Source: JBNKEI01 sp050288705
GTDB taxonomy: Bacteria; Myxococcota; Myxococcia; Myxococcales; UBA5297
Assembly (NCBI GenBank): GCA_050288705.1
Contig: JBNKEI010000035.1
Span: forward strand, 1 to 24,624
Direction: 5' to 3'
DNA: 24,624 nucleotides
The notes beneath the pieces are model-generated. The model had not been told where the DNA came from. It did not search any database and saw only the letters and a program-made list of their open reading frames with translations. The position numbers and the translations under genes were made by a program. Shown here one piece after another: positions 16,103-24,576 of this stretch (within the stretch, counting starts at the first letter, position 1; each line of letters opens with the position of its first letter).

Positions 16103-18184
16103 ACGGTTCGCGTTCTCTCCTGCATGAATCTTAGAAAAATCGGCTATTCCACCAAAAAGTTTTCCAATCGAAACCAACAAAGCTACACGGTTTTCGCGGG
16201 TAGGGAGGTCATCAACCAAAACTCGAACTTTGTCAAAAAAGAAATCTACTGCCGGTTTCAATTGGGCAATTTCGTTTAGCGCCAGAGCAAAATTCTGATT
16301 TTTTATTGCATTTTCAATGCATTGACGAGTATTTTGATAAGACTTATATAGAGTATGTTCCGCATCTTCAACTAGCAGTGCCGAATTAATTTCCGAAACC
16401 CGGGTTCCTCTGGCCTGCTTTTCCACAATATTGACCACCCGTTTGAAAGCAATGGCCAACGGTTCGAAATCGGGCTGTCCTACTACTGCGTTCAAAGCTT
16501 CTAAGCGATTTCGAACTTCTACCAAGTCATCAAATCCTACCGAAATTACTGCTTCCACCAGATCTTTACGGAAGTTTTCGGCCAGCAAATTCTTAAGACG
16601 CTCTCTGAAAAAGTCGAGCGCCTGTTCCTTGGTCTGGGATAAATTGGCAACTCTATTTTCCAACCTCTCCAAGGCTTGATCGATTGCCGCAGATAATGAA
16701 AACCTGTATTCCTTTCCCAAAACAATATTCACAATTGCCAGGCATGCCCTCCGCAAACCGTAGGGATCGGCTGCTCCAGTCGGCCCCTTTCCAATTCCCA
16801 GAATGCCTACAATGGTATCAAGACGATCGGCAATTCCCACTACTGCCCCAATATCGCCAGCGGGAAGCTTATCCCCCGAAAATCTAGGTAAGTAGTGCTC
16901 GTATATTGCCTGCGCTACTTCTTCCGATTCCACCCCTTTAGCGTATTCCCTCCCCATTTCTCCTTGAAGGTCAGGAAATTCCCCTACCATCCCGGTAACC
17001 AAATCGGCTTTACACAAAAAAGCGGCACGCTCCACCGGCGCCACGGGAAGTTCTAATTGCTGTGCAAGCCACTGAGCAACAACTCGAAACCGTTCCATTT
17101 TTTCGAAACTGGTTCCTAATTTTTGCTGAAAAACTACGCGCTTTAGACTTTCCACTCGGCTTTCCAGTGAACGCTTGCGGTCTTCGGTATAAAAAAATCG
17201 CGCATCGGAAAGACGGGCCCTTAAAACTCGCTCGTATCCCTGGCGTGAATTCGCTTGGTTCTCCACCGGGGTGTTAGAAATAGCCACGAAATGGGGTATT
17301 ACTTTTTCTTTTTCGTCTACCACCGAGAAGTATTTCTGATGACCACGGGCTTCACTAACCAATACTTGTGGCGGTAGCTCCAAAAATTCGCAATCAAAAG
17401 ACCCCAAGACAGCACTTGGATACTCCACTAGATAAGTAATAATCTCTAATAGTTCTGGATCATTACGCAAGCTTCCTCCTACCTGCGAAGCTTGTTGCTG
17501 TGCCATATTTAAAATCATCGACTTGCGACGAGTAATATCGGCTATCACCCAGGCATCTTCCAAGATTTTTAAATATTGGGATGCTTCTGGAATAACAATT
17601 GGCCAATTAGCAAGAAATCGGTGACCGAAAGTTACATTCCCGCTTTTTACATCGGAAAAAGAAAATTCTATTGTTTGGGAGCCGAAAATAGCAGTAATCC
17701 ATTGTACTGGACGAGAAAAAACTTCTTCTTGCCAGCCCCAGCGCATTGATTTCTTGAACTTGATGCTAGCGACTAAATTGGACAACAAGTTGGTCAGAAC
17801 CTGGGATGCAGGTTCTCCTTTTTCACTGCGCTCCAGAAATACATATCGTCCTTTAGGAGTATCTTTCTGCTGCAAAAGCGAGACGTTTACTCCCTGACCA
17901 GAAGCCCATTTTTCTGCAACCTTGGTCGGTATTCCTTGAGCATCATAGGCAACCTTCACTGGAGGTCCGATGATTTCAACGGAGCGATCCGGCTGAGCTT
18001 CCGCCACTTCTTTTACTAGTAGCGCCAGGCGCCGAGGAGTGCCATAAGTAAATATTTCACCATGGGTTAGTCGTGCTTCGTTTGCTTTTAGCACAAAAAA
18101 AGATTGCGCGTCTTGCAAAGCTTGTGCAATGGAAAGCGCAGGAAGTTCTTCGGTTCCGATCTCCAACAGCATGTCTTTTGGCAT
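16097..18184 (-). CDS. glyS: Glycyl-tRNA synthetase beta subunit
   Basis: 695 aa tRNA-recognising subunit of the alpha2beta2 glycyl-tRNA synthetase. The start is typical of the family: MLLEIGTEELPA, then TYGTPRRLALLV and IIGPPVKVAYD. Further in are SMRWGWQEEVFSRPVQWI, the VLVSEARGHQKYFSV stretch, and near the middle the HD-like segment with DLVTGMVGEFPDLQGEMGREYA. The C-terminal anticodon-binding helical region follows. The length is typical (about 690). It starts 29 bases after glyQ, so the two are translated from one message. The ribosome site AAAAGG lies about 10 bases before the ATG; a second in-frame ATG lies four codons in. The 3' end overlaps the C39-like gene on the other strand by 6 bases. 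Confidence 0.97.
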   Translation of the reverse strand: MPKDMLLEIGTEELPALSIAQALQDAQSFFVLKANEARLTHGEIFTYGTPRRLALLVKEVAEAQPDRSVEIIGPPVKVAYDAQGIPTKVAEKWASGQGVNVSLLQQKDTPKGRYVFLERSEKGEPASQVLTNLLSNLVASIKFKKSMRWGWQEEVFSRPVQWITAIFGSQTIEFSFSDVKSGNVTFGHRFLANWPIVIPEASQYLKILEDAWVIADITRRKSMILNMAQQQASQVGGSLRNDPELLEIITYLVEYPSAVLGSFDCEFLELPPQVLVSEARGHQKYFSVVDEKEKVIPHFVAISNTPVENQANSRQGYERVLRARLSDARFFYTEDRKRSLESRVESLKRVVFQQKLGTSFEKMERFRVVAQWLAQQLELPVAPVERAAFLCKADLVTGMVGEFPDLQGEMGREYAKGVESEEVAQAIYEHYLPRFSGDKLPAGDIGAVVGIADRLDTIVGILGIGKGPTGAADPYGLRRACLAIVNIVLGKEYRFSLSAAIDQALERLENRVANLSQTKEQALDFFRERLKNLLAENFRKDLVEAVISVGFDDLVEVRNRLEALNAVVGQPDFEPLAIAFKRVVNIVEKQARGTRVSEINSALLVEDAEHTLYKSYQNTRQCIENAIKNQNFALALNEIAQLKPAVDFFFDKVRVLVDDLPTRENRVALLVSIGKLFGGIADFSKIHAGENANRL

Positions 18185-18213
18185 TTGTTAAGAACCTTTT
18201 ATTAATTAATTCT

Positions 18214-19113
18214 TTATGTAGATGAAGATAATTTGGAGCGATCTTTTAAAAGAGGAAAGCCTAGTCTTTCCCGTTCTTGCAGGTAGCCTTCTGCACATCC
18301 GCGGGCAACATCACGTACTCGTTTTATAAACCCCGCTCGCTCGGTCACGCTTATAGCCCCGCGTGCGTCTAACAAATTGAATGAATGGGAACATTTGAGA
18401 CAATAATCGTAGGCAGGTATGGGCAGTGATTGCTTTAATAGCCTTTTACATTCTGCTTCGTATTTTCCAAATAATTCGAACAGCATAGTAGGGTCGCTTT
18501 CTTGAAAGCTATACCGTGACTGTTCAACTTCGTTTTGATAGAAGATTTCGCCATATTGTATTTCTGGAGCATATTGTAGCTCGTAAACATTATTTATTCC
18601 CTGGAGATACATAGCAATACGTTCCAAACCGTAAGTCAACTCCGCTGCCACTGGTCGGCAATCAAGACCACCAGCCTGCTGGAAATAGGTAAACTGGGTA
18701 ATCTCCATACCATCGCACCATACTTCCCACCCCAATCCCCATGCTCCCAAGGTGGGCGACTCCCAGTCGTCCTCCACAAAGCGAATATCGTGCTCGCGAC
18801 TATGGATACCTATGGCTTCTAGAGAGCCCAGATAAAGGTCCTGCACATTCTTGGGGGAAGGCTTGAGAATCACCTGGAACTGATGGTGCTGAAAAAGGCG
18901 ATTGGGATTTTCACCAAACCGACCATCCACTGGGCGTCTTGAAGGCTCCACGTAAGCTACTTTCCAAGGTTCTGGCCCGAGAACACGCAAGAAAGTCTGG
19001 GGGTTCATTGTTCCCGCCCCCACTTCCATATCGTATCCCTGCCCGAGAAAACACCCCTGTTTAGCCCAGTATGTCTGCAACTGAAGAATAAGGTCTTGAA
19101 AGGTCATGGACAT
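18214..19113 (-). CDS. glyQ: Glycyl-tRNA synthetase alpha subunit
   Basis: 299 aa catalytic subunit that activates glycine. The start is uncertain: ATG 19113 gives MSMTFQDLILQLQTYWAKQG, which fits the family start; upstream ATG 19131 and TTG 19149 are in frame and would add 6 or 12 residues. Diagnostic sequences are GYDMEVGAGTMNPQTFLRVL, AYVEPSRRPVDGRFGENPNR and LFQHHQFQVILKPSP, then WGLGWEVWCDGMEITQFTYF and LTYGLERIAMYLQG. This is the class II aminoacyl-tRNA synthetase core as found in the bacterial two-subunit enzyme. It is followed by glyS and preceded by a minus-strand zinc-ribbon gene with a 66-base gap. The family tag HSFNLLDARGAISVTER is also present near the end. Confidence 0.96.
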   Translation of the reverse strand: MSMTFQDLILQLQTYWAKQGCFLGQGYDMEVGAGTMNPQTFLRVLGPEPWKVAYVEPSRRPVDGRFGENPNRLFQHHQFQVILKPSPKNVQDLYLGSLEAIGIHSREHDIRFVEDDWESPTLGAWGLGWEVWCDGMEITQFTYFQQAGGLDCRPVAAELTYGLERIAMYLQGINNVYELQYAPEIQYGEIFYQNEVEQSRYSFQESDPTMLFELFGKYEAECKRLLKQSLPIPAYDYCLKCSHSFNLLDARGAISVTERAGFIKRVRDVARGCAEGYLQERERLGFPLLKDRSKLSSST

Positions 19114-19179
19114 AGCCGCGAAAGGTAGCATGTCTGGGCTCGCGGTCAACTATGTTTCCAGGTTTTTCTTCCGACCAAA

Positions 19180-19611
19180 CTATTTGAATTCCCAACTAAT
19201 GATATTAACAACTACCACAAGAATACCCACCAAAGCTCCCGAAGCGGCTGAAACTAGAACTGCGTTCGATTGAGGCCCCAGGCGTTCACGGACGCGGCAA
19301 TTACCTATCAGCACAACTAATGGCCCAATTCCTGAAGCCAAGGTAGGCACCGAAAAAACGAAAAATGGATTAAAAAAAATACTAATTAGGGCTAATAAAG
19401 CCGACAAATATGCACAAGTGCGCACTGAGTTAGCCAAACGTTGAGTATTCGCCTTTTTCTCCATCATTTGGCAAGGAAGACAGAGTACGTCTCGATAATG
19501 AGAATAATAAACCTGTTCCGAGGGCACCACCCGGCGACAAAATGAACACCGTGCTTCCCCGTCAGATAAAGAATCAACCACAATAGATGAGTCGTGAAGA
19601 TTAGAGCGCAT
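19180..19611 (-). CDS. Zinc-ribbon membrane protein of unknown function
   Basis: 143 aa from ATG 19611; a TTG at 19701 would add 30 residues but has no good support. Two CxxC pairs at 22/25 and 44/47 suggest a four-cysteine zinc ribbon at the N-terminus. Three hydrophobic segments follow, near residues 66-85, 86-104 and 117-139. No family is recognised. Such zinc-ribbon plus membrane-helix proteins are often found without known function in myxobacteria. It lies upstream of glyQ on the same strand with a 66-base gap, so it could be co-transcribed with glyQS, but no functional link is apparent. Upstream GGA eight bases before the ATG is a weak ribosome site. Confidence 0.7.
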   Translation of the reverse strand: MRSNLHDSSIVVDSLSDGEARCSFCRRVVPSEQVYYSHYRDVLCLPCQMMEKKANTQRLANSVRTCAYLSALLALISIFFNPFFVFSVPTLASGIGPLVVLIGNCRVRERLGPQSNAVLVSAASGALVGILVVVVNIISWEFK

Positions 19612-19827
19612 CGGCAAATTCCGCGAATAGTTTTCTTCAGCCAAATATGTTAGCGCGTTCGCAACCAGACACAAAGTTGTATCTAAAAGGCGCAAGGCCA
19701 ACCATTCTCGGAAGGTCTACCACATTTTGGGCAAGAGGCAAGGGCCAAAAGGCAAGGGCGATGAGGGTTTGTTTTCTTGATTTGTCTGGTGTCGTACCTA
19801 GTATGTCTACTTGGAGAGTGTTTCGGC

Positions 19828-20610
19828 ATGAAGACGTTCAATTGCGGAATAATTCTTTGGGTTATTGTTGGTACAGTAAGTCTCTTCGGCGGGACTTGCG
19901 GCTGCACAGCACCTTCGGCAATTGCGCCGCGCTCGCCGTTAGTCAAGGTGCCCGAGGACCCCTTGGTACCCGAAGGAAGGCCTTCTGCCCTCCCGCGAGC
20001 ACCCGCGCGCCGCATATCTCGCTCCGGAGCAAAAGCACCGGTTCCCTCAACTATCAGCAAACAAAAGGGAAGAGCCATTGCGGCCACTGCCCGCCGATAT
20101 ATTGGTCGCCGGAGAATAACGGTGCGTAGACGAAGATTTTCCAATGACTGTAGTGGTTTTGTGAAAGCGGTCTTTTTCCGTCATGGAATTCACCTTCATG
20201 GAGGCACCAAACATATCTATCGTTATGTTCAACAACACGGAATCTTGCATAGAAATCGTCCCCACCCAGGGGATTTGGTGTTCTTTCGAGAAACCTACGA
20301 TAGCAATCGAGATGGTCGCATTAACGATGGGCTTACCCATGTGGCAATAGTAGAGAAGGTCGACCGGGAAGGCACAGTTTCGGTAATACACCGAGTCTCA
20401 CGAGGCATTGTTCGCTACCACATGAATCTAAAATATCCTCGAAAGCGTACCAACCGAAGAGGCAGTACCATTAATGATTGGCTACGTGCCGGGCGTCACA
20501 AACGTTTGACAGGACAGCTGTTCGCTTCCTACGGCACTTTTTTGGAATCAACCGAACGAAAAGGCGTGTATTTTGCGTCTGAGAGTTCGGCTTCTACTAC
20601 AGCAAAATAA
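19828..20610 (+). CDS. NlpC/P60 family lipoprotein, putative cell-wall peptidase
   Basis: 260 aa from ATG 19828, preceded by GGAGAG nine bases upstream; the in-frame TTG at 19777 is rejected. The signal peptide ends in a Cys-rich stretch GGTCGC (Cys24/Cys26), so lipidation is likely but the lipobox is not the standard one. A proline- and arginine-rich linker (about 30-80) leads to the NlpC/P60 domain. The catalytic Cys is in NDCSGFV (Cys108), the His in LTHVAIV (His171), and a third polar residue is likely His188. Before His171 is GDLVFFRE followed by DSNRDGRINDG, a DxNxDGxI loop like a calcium-binding loop. NlpC/P60 enzymes cut peptide links in peptidoglycan, often between D-Glu and the diamino acid. 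The gene faces away from the zinc-ribbon gene and precedes rubrerythrin. Confidence 0.88.
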   Translation: MKTFNCGIILWVIVGTVSLFGGTCGCTAPSAIAPRSPLVKVPEDPLVPEGRPSALPRAPARRISRSGAKAPVPSTISKQKGRAIAATARRYIGRRRITVRRRRFSNDCSGFVKAVFFRHGIHLHGGTKHIYRYVQQHGILHRNRPHPGDLVFFRETYDSNRDGRINDGLTHVAIVEKVDREGTVSVIHRVSRGIVRYHMNLKYPRKRTNRRGSTINDWLRAGRHKRLTGQLFASYGTFLESTERKGVYFASESSASTTAK

Positions 20611-20643
20611 AAATTTTTTTGGGAACTCGCTTTGCCCAGGAGC

Positions 20644-20664
20644 CGGTAAGGGAATTTTTTACCG
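20644..20664. repeat. Inverted repeat upstream of rubrerythrin
   Basis: CGGTAA (20644-20649) and TTACCG (20659-20664) with a 9-base spacer ending in a T run. It lies between the NlpC/P60 gene and rubrerythrin. It might be a poor terminator for the former or an operator for the latter; the sequence does not decide. Confidence 0.3.
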
Positions 20665-20756
20665 CAGCGCATACTCATTGACTGCTCTTCTCGACAGGGC
20701 GTAGTTTAGTCAATTCATTCTGCAACAAAAAACTAAGTCACTACTAGGAGATTTCG

Positions 20757-21332
20757 ATGCCAAGTATTAAAGGAACACAAACGGAAAAAAACTTACTTAA
20801 GGCATTTGCCGGCGAATCACAAGCTCGTAACCGCTATACCTTCGCGGCATCAGTAGCAAAAAAAGAAGGGTACGAACAAATCGCTGCATTATTTTTGGAA
20901 ACAGCAGAACAAGAAAAACAACATGCGAAACGTTTTTTCCGTTTTCTTGAAGGAGGCATGGTAGAAATTACTGCTGCGTATCCTGCGGGAACAGTTGGAA
21001 CAACCCTGGAAAATCTTAAGGCTGCTGCTGCCGGCGAGCACGAAGAATACACTGAGCTTTACCCCGAGTTTGCCAGAATCGCCAAAGAAGAAGGCTTTCC
21101 GCAGGTTGCTGCTCAGTTTAATTTTGTTTCCAAGGTTGAAGCCTTTCATGAGCAGCGTTACCTAGCTCTTTTAAATAATGTAGAAAAAGAAATGGTTTTT
21201 AAAAGGGAGCAATCCGTAAAATGGCAGTGTCGCGAGTGTGGCTATATTCATGAAGGCAAAGAAGCTCCGAATGTGTGTCCTTGTTGCGAACACCCGAAGG
21301 CGTATTACCAACTTGCGGAAAACAACTACTAA
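20757..21332 (+). CDS. rbr: Rubrerythrin
   Basis: 191 aa diiron and rubredoxin-domain protein that reduces hydrogen peroxide in anaerobes and microaerophiles. The ferritin-like part has iron-ligand patterns FAGESQARNRY (Glu20), AEQEKQHAKRF (Glu53 and His56), AAGEHEEY (Glu94, Glu97), and KVEAFHEQRY (Glu128, His131). The C-terminal rubredoxin-like site has CxxC at 158/161 and 174/177. Both halves are complete and the length is normal. AGGAG lies seven bases before the ATG. It is on its own, with no rubredoxin or reductase gene near it in the window. Confidence 0.96.
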   Translation: MPSIKGTQTEKNLLKAFAGESQARNRYTFAASVAKKEGYEQIAALFLETAEQEKQHAKRFFRFLEGGMVEITAAYPAGTVGTTLENLKAAAAGEHEEYTELYPEFARIAKEEGFPQVAAQFNFVSKVEAFHEQRYLALLNNVEKEMVFKREQSVKWQCRECGYIHEGKEAPNVCPCCEHPKAYYQLAENNY

Positions 21333-21380
21333 CGGAGTGCTAATAAGGTTTCACCTCAAATCTGGTGGGATTCCGAACAA

Positions 21381-21434
21381 GCCTAGAGGGGTAACAACAA
21401 TATTATTTCCCCTTTATCTATTAGCCATCTAGGC
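21381..21434. repeat. Nested inverted repeat after rubrerythrin
   Basis: GCCTAGA (21381-21387) pairs with TCTAGGC (21428-21434). Inside, AGGGG (21387-21391) pairs with CCCCT (21409-21413), sharing A21387 with the outer arm. The inner stem is followed by TTTATCT, so it may act as a weak terminator of rbr; 48 bases separate the rbr stop codon from the outer stem. Confidence 0.45.
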
Positions 21435-21532
21435 AGCTATGTCCTGAAAACCGTAGACGTTCGGAACCCACTTAAATACAATGATCCCCAAGCATTACAG
21501 TCCATATCGAGTTGGTTAAATACGAAACCAAT

Positions 21533-22858
21533 TTATTTGGAATCGAGAGTGATGGTCACGTTGTTATCTTGGGGCACTAAATCAGTCCACAGGGAAGCGA
21601 TTGACTGGCCAAGAACCATGGTTGCCGGATCGGGGTTCATGATCATTGAAGAATACGCATCGACAGTCGCTGCGTTAGGCGCCTCGTCGCCTGCATAATG
21701 AGCCATCATACCAGACACTACAAGTCCGGCAACCGAAGTGAGCGTCGGATCGGTCAGATTATAGGGAGCACGCGAGAGCTGAAATTTGGTAATACCGGCC
21801 AGGCCGGCCTGAATATAGTCGTTGGAATATGCAACAAAATCATCGGGATGCGACGGAATTGTTGTCACATGCTCGGTGGTAATTGCAAGCTTTTTGCTCG
21901 CCATGTCAAAATCGACGATGCGATAGGGAGACGGGTAGGACGCCAGAGAACCGGTCTCCACATCGTAGAACCCCGAATCCGTGAAATCTTTGTGGGCTAT
22001 GTCATTGGCATGGAAATGCCCTGTAAAAATAATGTCGAGACCGTTGTCGGAGAGGACTTTGGAGATGTTTGACCAATCGTCGATTACGTATTCTGGGAAC
22101 TGCTGCGACTGCCCCTTGAAATGCTCCAGTATACCATGATGCATCATGCCTATAACCGTCTTTCCCTTTGCCTTTGCATCTTTAAGCCGGTCGACGATCC
22201 ATGCCTGGGTTGCGGAACTGAAAGCTCCTGAAGTTGTCGGGACGCCATTAGCCAGGTTATCAGCATATTTGCAGGAATCGAGCGCAAACAGCCAGATTCC
22301 CTTCACCGGCTCAGCAATATAGCTGAGAGAACTGTCATCGGTGTAAATCGCGTCTTGGTAGCCAAAATCGGCGTATATTCGCTTGAAGCCTTCCGGAGCC
22401 AATTTTTCCACTGAAACCGGAGGTGAACTTTTGTAGCTGAGCGCGTGCGGGTTGTTGATGTCATGGTTGCCGGGAACTACGTAAACCTTCTTGCCGCTAG
22501 TCTCTAATTCCGCCAGCATTAGTGCCATCAATTGGTGATCCACTAGCTCACCATCTTTGGTCAGGTCACCGGCAACAATAACAAAATCCAGCTTCCTTGA
22601 CTTTAGAACATCGATAACTGCGGTCAGTATTTCCCTACTCTCTATCAGCATCTTGCGATCCTGAGCTAAGTAAGCATCGAAATCTGTCCCGGCTGTGCCC
22701 AAGGTGTCCCCGTCATAAAGATGCGGGTCACTAATTACGGCAAACGATGTCGAAGTCGCAGGAAACTCTGAGTTAGTACCGCAGCCTCCAGCGATGAGCA
22801 CCAATATGGTCAGACATATCGGTGCTAGATGTGTCAGCGGACTGGATAATTGTCGCAT
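21533..22858 (-). CDS. Lipoprotein calcineurin-like metallophosphoesterase
   Basis: 441 aa. The signal peptide has the lipobox AGGC (Cys26), so the protein is probably anchored in the cell envelope. The full set of binuclear metal ligands is visible: DPH (Asp44, His46), GDLTKDGE (Asp98), GNHD (Asn131, His132), MMHHG (His240/241) and TGHFHAND (His281, His283). Such proteins hydrolyse phosphomono- or diesters; the substrate cannot be read from the sequence. After about residue 300 an additional helical region, possibly a separate domain, continues to the end. AAGGA lies 11 bases before the ATG, and a weak promoter is at 22921-22949. The base composition looks richer in GC than the housekeeping genes, and its neighbour on the same strand is the lyase-like gene. 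Confidence 0.9.
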   Translation of the reverse strand: MRQLSSPLTHLAPICLTILVLIAGGCGTNSEFPATSTSFAVISDPHLYDGDTLGTAGTDFDAYLAQDRKMLIESREILTAVIDVLKSRKLDFVIVAGDLTKDGELVDHQLMALMLAELETSGKKVYVVPGNHDINNPHALSYKSSPPVSVEKLAPEGFKRIYADFGYQDAIYTDDSSLSYIAEPVKGIWLFALDSCKYADNLANGVPTTSGAFSSATQAWIVDRLKDAKAKGKTVIGMMHHGILEHFKGQSQQFPEYVIDDWSNISKVLSDNGLDIIFTGHFHANDIAHKDFTDSGFYDVETGSLASYPSPYRIVDFDMASKKLAITTEHVTTIPSHPDDFVAYSNDYIQAGLAGITKFQLSRAPYNLTDPTLTSVAGLVVSGMMAHYAGDEAPNAATVDAYSSMIMNPDPATMVLGQSIASLWTDLVPQDNNVTITLDSK

Positions 22859-23203
22859 TGGATGAGCTATCCTTATATTTCCAGAAAATCATTAATTTCA
22901 TGCTTCTGCTCGTTGATAAGAGGATACGAAATCGAGGTTACAATAACAATAAAAAACATTTACAAGGTTTGCTTAGTTCGAATTCGGAGGGTTTTCGGGA
23001 AGAAGCGCTGGGTATTCCGCAAGAGACAAAAATAAACTAGACAGAAACCGAGGAAATGGCACGATTAATGGTAAAGAGTAAGGCTTGCAAGAGCATAAGG
23101 TGGTTTTTTTACAAACAATTGGAGTTTTGCAAGAACCTCATTTTAATATCGATTACCTGGCGTCTTTCGACCCCGCATTTCTTGCACTTTCCCAATGTGG
23201 GTT
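22859..23203. other. AT-rich intergenic region between the two lipoprotein genes
   Basis: 345 bases with no convincing gene. Short plus-strand frames across it have unusual composition and no good ribosome site. The left end, 22921-22949, holds the possible promoter of the phosphoesterase gene. I see no terminator for the lyase-like gene. Confidence 0.65.
22921..22949 (-). promoter_or_regulatory. Possible promoter of the phosphoesterase gene
   Basis: On the minus strand, TTGTTA (22949-22944), a 17-base spacer and TATCCT (22926-22921), each with four of six consensus matches. It lies about 63 bases before the ATG. Confidence 0.35.
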
Positions 23204-24349
23204 TTAATAATAGTAGATACGTAAGTCGTCATACCATATGTAGCAATCCACTGATGGGGCCCAGCTTGGGTCAGCTCCACCATGGAATGTGGAGAAGTAG
23301 AAAGTATCTATCAGGCTGCCATCAGTGACAAACTGAAGGCCGGTACGCAACAGCGCTTCTTTCCCATTTATCCATATCTGAACTTCCCCATCTTTATTGT
23401 TACCAGTGTTGATTTTTACGCGTTCTGTGATCTGATACCATTGCCCCTGTTGAAAGTATACATCCACATTGTTGGTGACTAACCTTATGTTGTCACCATA
23501 AGTTCCTGGTTTATCCATATGATATAGATAAAGTACTGCTTTCCCTCCGGGACGCCACATCAGCCGGGCAGAGAAGCCGTTGCTACCGCTGCACGTAGAT
23601 CCACCGCTGCAGAGTTTCCCGCTGGCCAGACCGGGTAGCTTGCCCCCCTCGTTGTCGCCGCCCCAATCAAAATTTTCGGAGAACTGTAGCCAATAAGAGA
23701 TGTAGACTTCTTCCTTCGGCGTGAACATCAAAGGTACCTGTGCACCATTACTAGAAGGAAGGTAGGTACCTGCCGGGTAGTCAATTCTAAGAGAGCTATT
23801 GCCTGTGTGCGCATGCTCGGTATCGATGTGGGCCCGTTCCTGGTTGAAACCTTGCACCCAGGCAGGTTCAAAACCATCGGCCTCCCAGGAATTCAGCGTA
23901 TAGAGACTTTCATTCGTTCCTGTTTCAAAACCTGTTTCATTAATTGTTACACCCTCGACAGTTAGTGGGTCGGTGGTGGCCTCGAAGGTGTTGCTGCAAT
24001 CGGAGGTCTGCTGGCCCAAATAAGCAGAGATTCGGTAGTAGTAGGTGGTCTCCGCGGACAGGCCCGTGTCCGTGTAACCGGTCTGGTCAGCCTCGATATC
24101 GATCACTGTCGCAGCCGTGAACTCTTCGTCTTCGGCTCTTTCGAGGTGAAAGCCCTCCTCGTTGTCCGAATTGTCTTGCCAACTCAAAACAATGCTGCTA
24201 CTTGACACGCCAGTGGACTGCAAGAGGGACGGAGCTAGGGGGGCAGTGGTAGGAGATGTGGTATCCGATGAAGTTTGTTCCTCACCCCTCGACCCACATC
24301 CCGTCAATACGACTAGGAGTACCAACCCTAGGATAACCGTCTTGTTCAT
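23204..24349 (-). CDS. Lipoprotein with a fibronectin type III domain and a polysaccharide-lyase-like (PL14-type) domain
   Basis: 381 aa from ATG 24349, where MNKTVILG begins a signal peptide with lipobox LTGC (Cys18); a longer in-frame upstream extension is not part of it. After a Ser/Thr-rich linker, residues 37-126 form an FN3 domain (VLSWQDNSDNEEGFHLERAED, then the TGLSAETTYYYRISAY ending). The rest (about 135-381) is a beta-rich domain with GGKLPGLASGK, FSARLMWRPGGKAVLYLY, FSTFHGGADPSWAPS and the ending YIWYDDLRIYY. These are the features of the PL14-like lyase family (jelly-roll alginate or uronate lyases), as far as I recall it. Substrate and activity are not shown. It is upstream of the phosphoesterase gene on the same strand with a 345-base gap. 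Confidence 0.8.
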   Translation of the reverse strand: MNKTVILGLVLLVVLTGCGSRGEEQTSSDTTSPTTAPLAPSLLQSTGVSSSSIVLSWQDNSDNEEGFHLERAEDEEFTAATVIDIEADQTGYTDTGLSAETTYYYRISAYLGQQTSDCSNTFEATTDPLTVEGVTINETGFETGTNESLYTLNSWEADGFEPAWVQGFNQERAHIDTEHAHTGNSSLRIDYPAGTYLPSSNGAQVPLMFTPKEEVYISYWLQFSENFDWGGDNEGGKLPGLASGKLCSGGSTCSGSNGFSARLMWRPGGKAVLYLYHMDKPGTYGDNIRLVTNNVDVYFQQGQWYQITERVKINTGNNKDGEVQIWINGKEALLRTGLQFVTDGSLIDTFYFSTFHGGADPSWAPSVDCYIWYDDLRIYYY

Positions 24350-24384
24350 CTTATCCGTCCAAATCACTTGGTCACAAAATAAGA

Positions 24385-24393
24385 AATATACCA
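24385..24393 (-). promoter_or_regulatory. Possible extended -10 promoter of the lyase-like gene
   Basis: On the minus strand, TGG followed by TATATT (24390-24385) fits an extended -10 (TGn-TATAAT with one mismatch). A TTGCAC sequence lies 18 bases upstream as a poor -35. Transcription would start about 28 bases before the ATG. Confidence 0.4.
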
Positions 24394-24576
24394 GACAATC
24401 CGAAATTCGTGCAAACCTTTCGGCCAAGCGATAGTCGTGCATGGTAATTAACGATATTGGAGTTGGCTCTCTCGACGGATGTACGTACCTGCTCGCCCAA
24501 ACGTACCGTGACAAAGTCCGCAAAACAGGTATCCTTCTCATACGGGGAGCTTCCAATCATGGGATGTTGGCCAGAA

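Noticed and set aside
19647..20144. Overlapping frames on both strands around the start of the NlpC/P60 gene
   Set aside because: They arise from the Pro/Arg-rich linker sequence, lack ribosome sites and have no domain.
20678..20707. TTGACT with a downstream TAGTTT as the rubrerythrin promoter
   Set aside because: The -10 match is only three of six, too weak to annotate.
22822..23328. Short plus-strand frames in the gap between the two lipoprotein genes
   Set aside because: Composition is not protein-like, starts lack ribosome sites, and part of the frame runs under the minus-strand lyase-like gene.
24350..24556. N-terminal extension of the lyase-like protein
   Set aside because: The extension precedes a clear lipoprotein signal peptide starting at ATG 24349 and spans the likely promoter.
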